A DNA stretch of 64,000 nt from an uncultured Chthonomonadaceae bacterium (GTDB lineage: Bacteria > Armatimonadota > Fimbriimonadia > Fimbriimonadales > Fimbriimonadaceae). Within the stretch, counting starts at the first letter, position 1. Each line of letters opens with the position of its first letter. Shown piece after piece: positions 62,246 through 64,000 of this stretch. The position numbers were made by a program, and so were the translations under genes. The stretch lies in contig CAMLDW010000001.1 of NCBI GenBank assembly GCA_946479035.1, positions 1 to 64,000 of the forward strand. Direction: 5' to 3'. The notes below the pieces were generated by a model. That model was not told where the DNA came from, did not search any database, and was given only the letters and a program-made list of their open reading frames with translations.

Positions 62246-63877
62246 CTACGGCGCCTGCATGAACGGGTAGCGGTAGTCAGTGGGCGAGACGAAAGTCTCC
62301 TTGACCGTGCGCGCGCTCAGCCAGCGGTAGAGGTTGAGGATCGAGCCCGCCTTGTCGTTCGTGCCGCTGGCCCGCGCTCCGCCGAACGGCTGTTGCCCGA
62401 CGACCGCTCCGGTGCACTTGTCGTTGATGTAGAAGTTGCCCGCGGCGTTCTGCAGCCTCTTCGTGGCGAGCTCGACAGCTGCGCGGTCGCGCGCGAGCAC
62501 GGCGCCCGTTAAGGCGTAGGGCGAAGTCGAGTCGACGAGCTCGAGCGCATCCTCGAACTTGTCCGCGTCATAGACGTGGAACGTGAGCACCGGCCCGAAG
62601 ATCTCCTCGCACATCGTCCGCGAGCGCGGGTCCTGGCTTTCGATGACGGTCGGTTCGATGTAGTAGCCCTCGGACTTGTCTCCGCAGCCGCCGACGAGGA
62701 TCTTGTTCTTGGGGTCCTTCTTCGCACCCTCTAGGTAACCCATGATGTTGTCGAAGGACTTTTCATCGATGACCGCGTTGACGAAGTTGCTAAAGTCCTC
62801 GACCGTGCCAACTTTCAGCGAGCGAGTCGTCTCGACGAGCTTCTTGCGGACCTCGTCGGCGATGTTGCTCGGGATGTAGGCGCGGCTAGAGGCGGAGCAC
62901 TTCTGGCCCTGGTACTCGAACGAGCCGCGGACGAGGGCAGTGACGACCGCGTCTACGTCCGCGCTCTTGTGCGCGATGACGAAGTCCTTGCCGCCCGTCT
63001 CGCCGACGATGCGCGGGTAGGTCTTGTAGTTCTTGACGTTCTCACCGATCATCTGCCACATGCGGTTGAAAGTGCCTGTGGAGCCGGTGAAGTGCACGCC
63101 GGCGAAGTCCGGGTGTGCAAAGCAGACGTTTCCTGTGGTCGGGCCGTCGGTAAGCACGAGGTTGATGACGCCGGGCGGGAGCCCTGCCTCCTCGAAGACC
63201 TTCATCGTCTGGTACGCGCTGTAGACCTGTGTGCTGGCAGGCTTCCACACTACGACGTTGCCGCACATCGCAGGCGCGCTGGAGAGGTTGCCGCCGATCG
63301 CGGTGAAGTTGAACGGCGTGATCGCCAGCACGAACCCTTCGAGCGGGCGGTACTCCATGCGGTTGTGGACGCCAGGGCCGCTGATCGGCTGCTGGCGGTA
63401 GATCTCGCTGAGGTAGTGGACGTTGAAGCGCAGGAAGTCGGCGATCTCGCAGGCGCTGTCGATCTCGGCCTGGTATGCGTTCTTGCTCTGGCCGAGCATC
63501 GTCGTCGCGTTCATGTACGGGCGGTACTTGGTCGCGATGAGGTCTGCGGCCTTGAGGAAGATCCCTGCGCGCTCCTGCCACGGCGTTTCGGCCCACGTCT
63601 GGCGGGCCTTGAGCGCGGCATCGATGGCGGCGCGCACGTGGCTCTCGTCGCCCTGGTGGTACTGGCCGAGCAGGTGGCCGAGCTCGTGCGGCGGCTTGAT
63701 CTTGTGCGTGTTCCCAGTGCGGACCTCCTGTCCGCCGATCACCATCGGGATGTCGGCCTGCTTGGACTTCAGCTCTGCGATGACGGCCTTGAGCCGGTCG
63801 CGCTCGGGCGAGCCGGGCGCGTAGCCCAGGATCGGCTCGTTGGCCGGTGTCGGGTAGTGGAAGTAGCCTCGGTCCAT
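62246..63877 (-). CDS. pruA: 1-pyrroline-5-carboxylate dehydrogenase
   Basis: The 543-residue aldehyde dehydrogenase oxidises P5C/glutamate semialdehyde to glutamate with NAD in proline catabolism. The group-specific N-terminus (MDRGYFHYPTPANEPILGYAPGSPER) and length match the single-domain P5CDH family. Catalytic Glu is in IVGETGGKDF and catalytic Cys in YQGQKCSASSR; EEIFGPVLTFHVY is also present. Proline dehydrogenase is not adjacent. TACACT lies about 10 nt before the ATG, with no Shine-Dalgarno. Confidence 0.95.
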   Translation of the reverse strand: MDRGYFHYPTPANEPILGYAPGSPERDRLKAVIAELKSKQADIPMVIGGQEVRTGNTHKIKPPHELGHLLGQYHQGDESHVRAAIDAALKARQTWAETPWQERAGIFLKAADLIATKYRPYMNATTMLGQSKNAYQAEIDSACEIADFLRFNVHYLSEIYRQQPISGPGVHNRMEYRPLEGFVLAITPFNFTAIGGNLSSAPAMCGNVVVWKPASTQVYSAYQTMKVFEEAGLPPGVINLVLTDGPTTGNVCFAHPDFAGVHFTGSTGTFNRMWQMIGENVKNYKTYPRIVGETGGKDFVIAHKSADVDAVVTALVRGSFEYQGQKCSASSRAYIPSNIADEVRKKLVETTRSLKVGTVEDFSNFVNAVIDEKSFDNIMGYLEGAKKDPKNKILVGGCGDKSEGYYIEPTVIESQDPRSRTMCEEIFGPVLTFHVYDADKFEDALELVDSTSPYALTGAVLARDRAAVELATKRLQNAAGNFYINDKCTGAVVGQQPFGGARASGTNDKAGSILNLYRWLSARTVKETFVSPTDYRYPFMQAP

Positions 63878-63922
63878 GGTTTGGGCAAGTGTACCGAGGG
63901 GCGAAAAAGGCGATAGACAGGT

Positions 63923-63996
63923 TGGCTGGCGGACTAGGACTCGAACCTAGATTGACGGCACCAAAAACCGCTGTCCTGCCATTAGACGATCCGCCA
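63923..63996 (-). tRNA. tRNA-Gln (anticodon TTG)
   Basis: A 74-nt cloverleaf reads on the minus strand. The acceptor TGGCGGA pairs with TCCGCCA, the D-arm is GTCTAATGGCAGGAC, the anticodon stem GCGGT/GCCGT (with terminal G-U pairs) encloses loop TTTTGGT with anticodon TTG, and the T-arm contains GGTTCGAGTCC. The discriminator is G and CCA is encoded. Its promoter would lie in the last bases or beyond the window. Confidence 0.94.
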
Positions 63997-64000
63997 GTGC

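Overview
The window is high-GC, gene-dense bacterial chromosome from a diderm: it encodes outer-membrane barrels, a secretin, TolC- and RND-type efflux parts, lipoproteins and Tat-exported enzymes. I count 50 protein genes (one cut by the left edge) and three tRNA genes (Trp, Asn, Gln, all with encoded CCA). I see no IS element, prophage, CRISPR array or rRNA. The gene mix (T2SS with PilM/PilN-like parts, ECF sigma/anti-sigma pairs beside secreted glycosidases, ImuB-DnaE2, multihaem cytochromes with CcmF) would fit Armatimonadota (Fimbriimonadia-like) or a related deep-branching diderm phylum. That placement is an inference with no marker gene behind it.

Layout. 1-2.9 kb (-): unknown secreted protein, MTA phosphorylase and a BtuF-like binding lipoprotein. 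3.0 kb: tRNA-Trp. 3.1-11.3 kb (-): two ECF sigma/anti-sigma modules enclosing three carbohydrate enzymes (GHL10-like, GH29, GH116). 11.3-13.9 kb (-): tryptophan dioxygenase and kynureninase, running directly into the second sigma gene. 14-15.3 kb (-): queC-queE for deazaguanine synthesis. 15.4-20 kb (-): a two-gene imuB-dnaE2 mutasome cassette behind a palindromic operator. 20.1-24.8 kb: small lipoprotein, YdeP-type molybdopterin oxidoreductase, DUF1080 protein and a Tat-exported Gfo/Idh/MocA oxidoreductase.

25.0-32.9 kb (+) is the most striking block. It encodes a DmsE/MtrA-like decahaem cytochrome, an MtrB/PioB-like outer-membrane barrel, an octahaem cytochrome, CcmF and two related monohaem cytochromes, the second fused to a DUF2231 membrane domain. 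Together these look like a complete route from inner membrane to cell surface for extracellular electron transfer. 32.9-40.2 kb (-) is a tripartite RND efflux operon whose adaptor carries a heavy-metal-binding domain, preceded by a YHS lipoprotein and a CopL-like Cys/His-rich protein.

40.2-45.4 kb: tRNA-Asn, class II fructose-bisphosphatase (glpX) and two secreted amidohydrolase-like proteins that have lost metal ligands. 45.6-57.4 kb (+): an eleven-gene type II secretion operon (E,F,G,H,I,J,K,L,M,C,D) plus a Gly-rich LTxxQ secreted protein, closed by a strong terminator. 57.5-64 kb (-): SDR epimerase, MBL-rhodanese persulfide dioxygenase-like protein, Zn/Cd-type P1B ATPase, P5C dehydrogenase and tRNA-Gln.

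Two window-wide patterns stand out. Neighbouring genes very often overlap by ATGA or GTGA, implying translational coupling. Many operon-first genes lack a Shine-Dalgarno sequence and instead have a -10-like hexamer 5-11 nt before the start codon, as expected for leaderless mRNAs.
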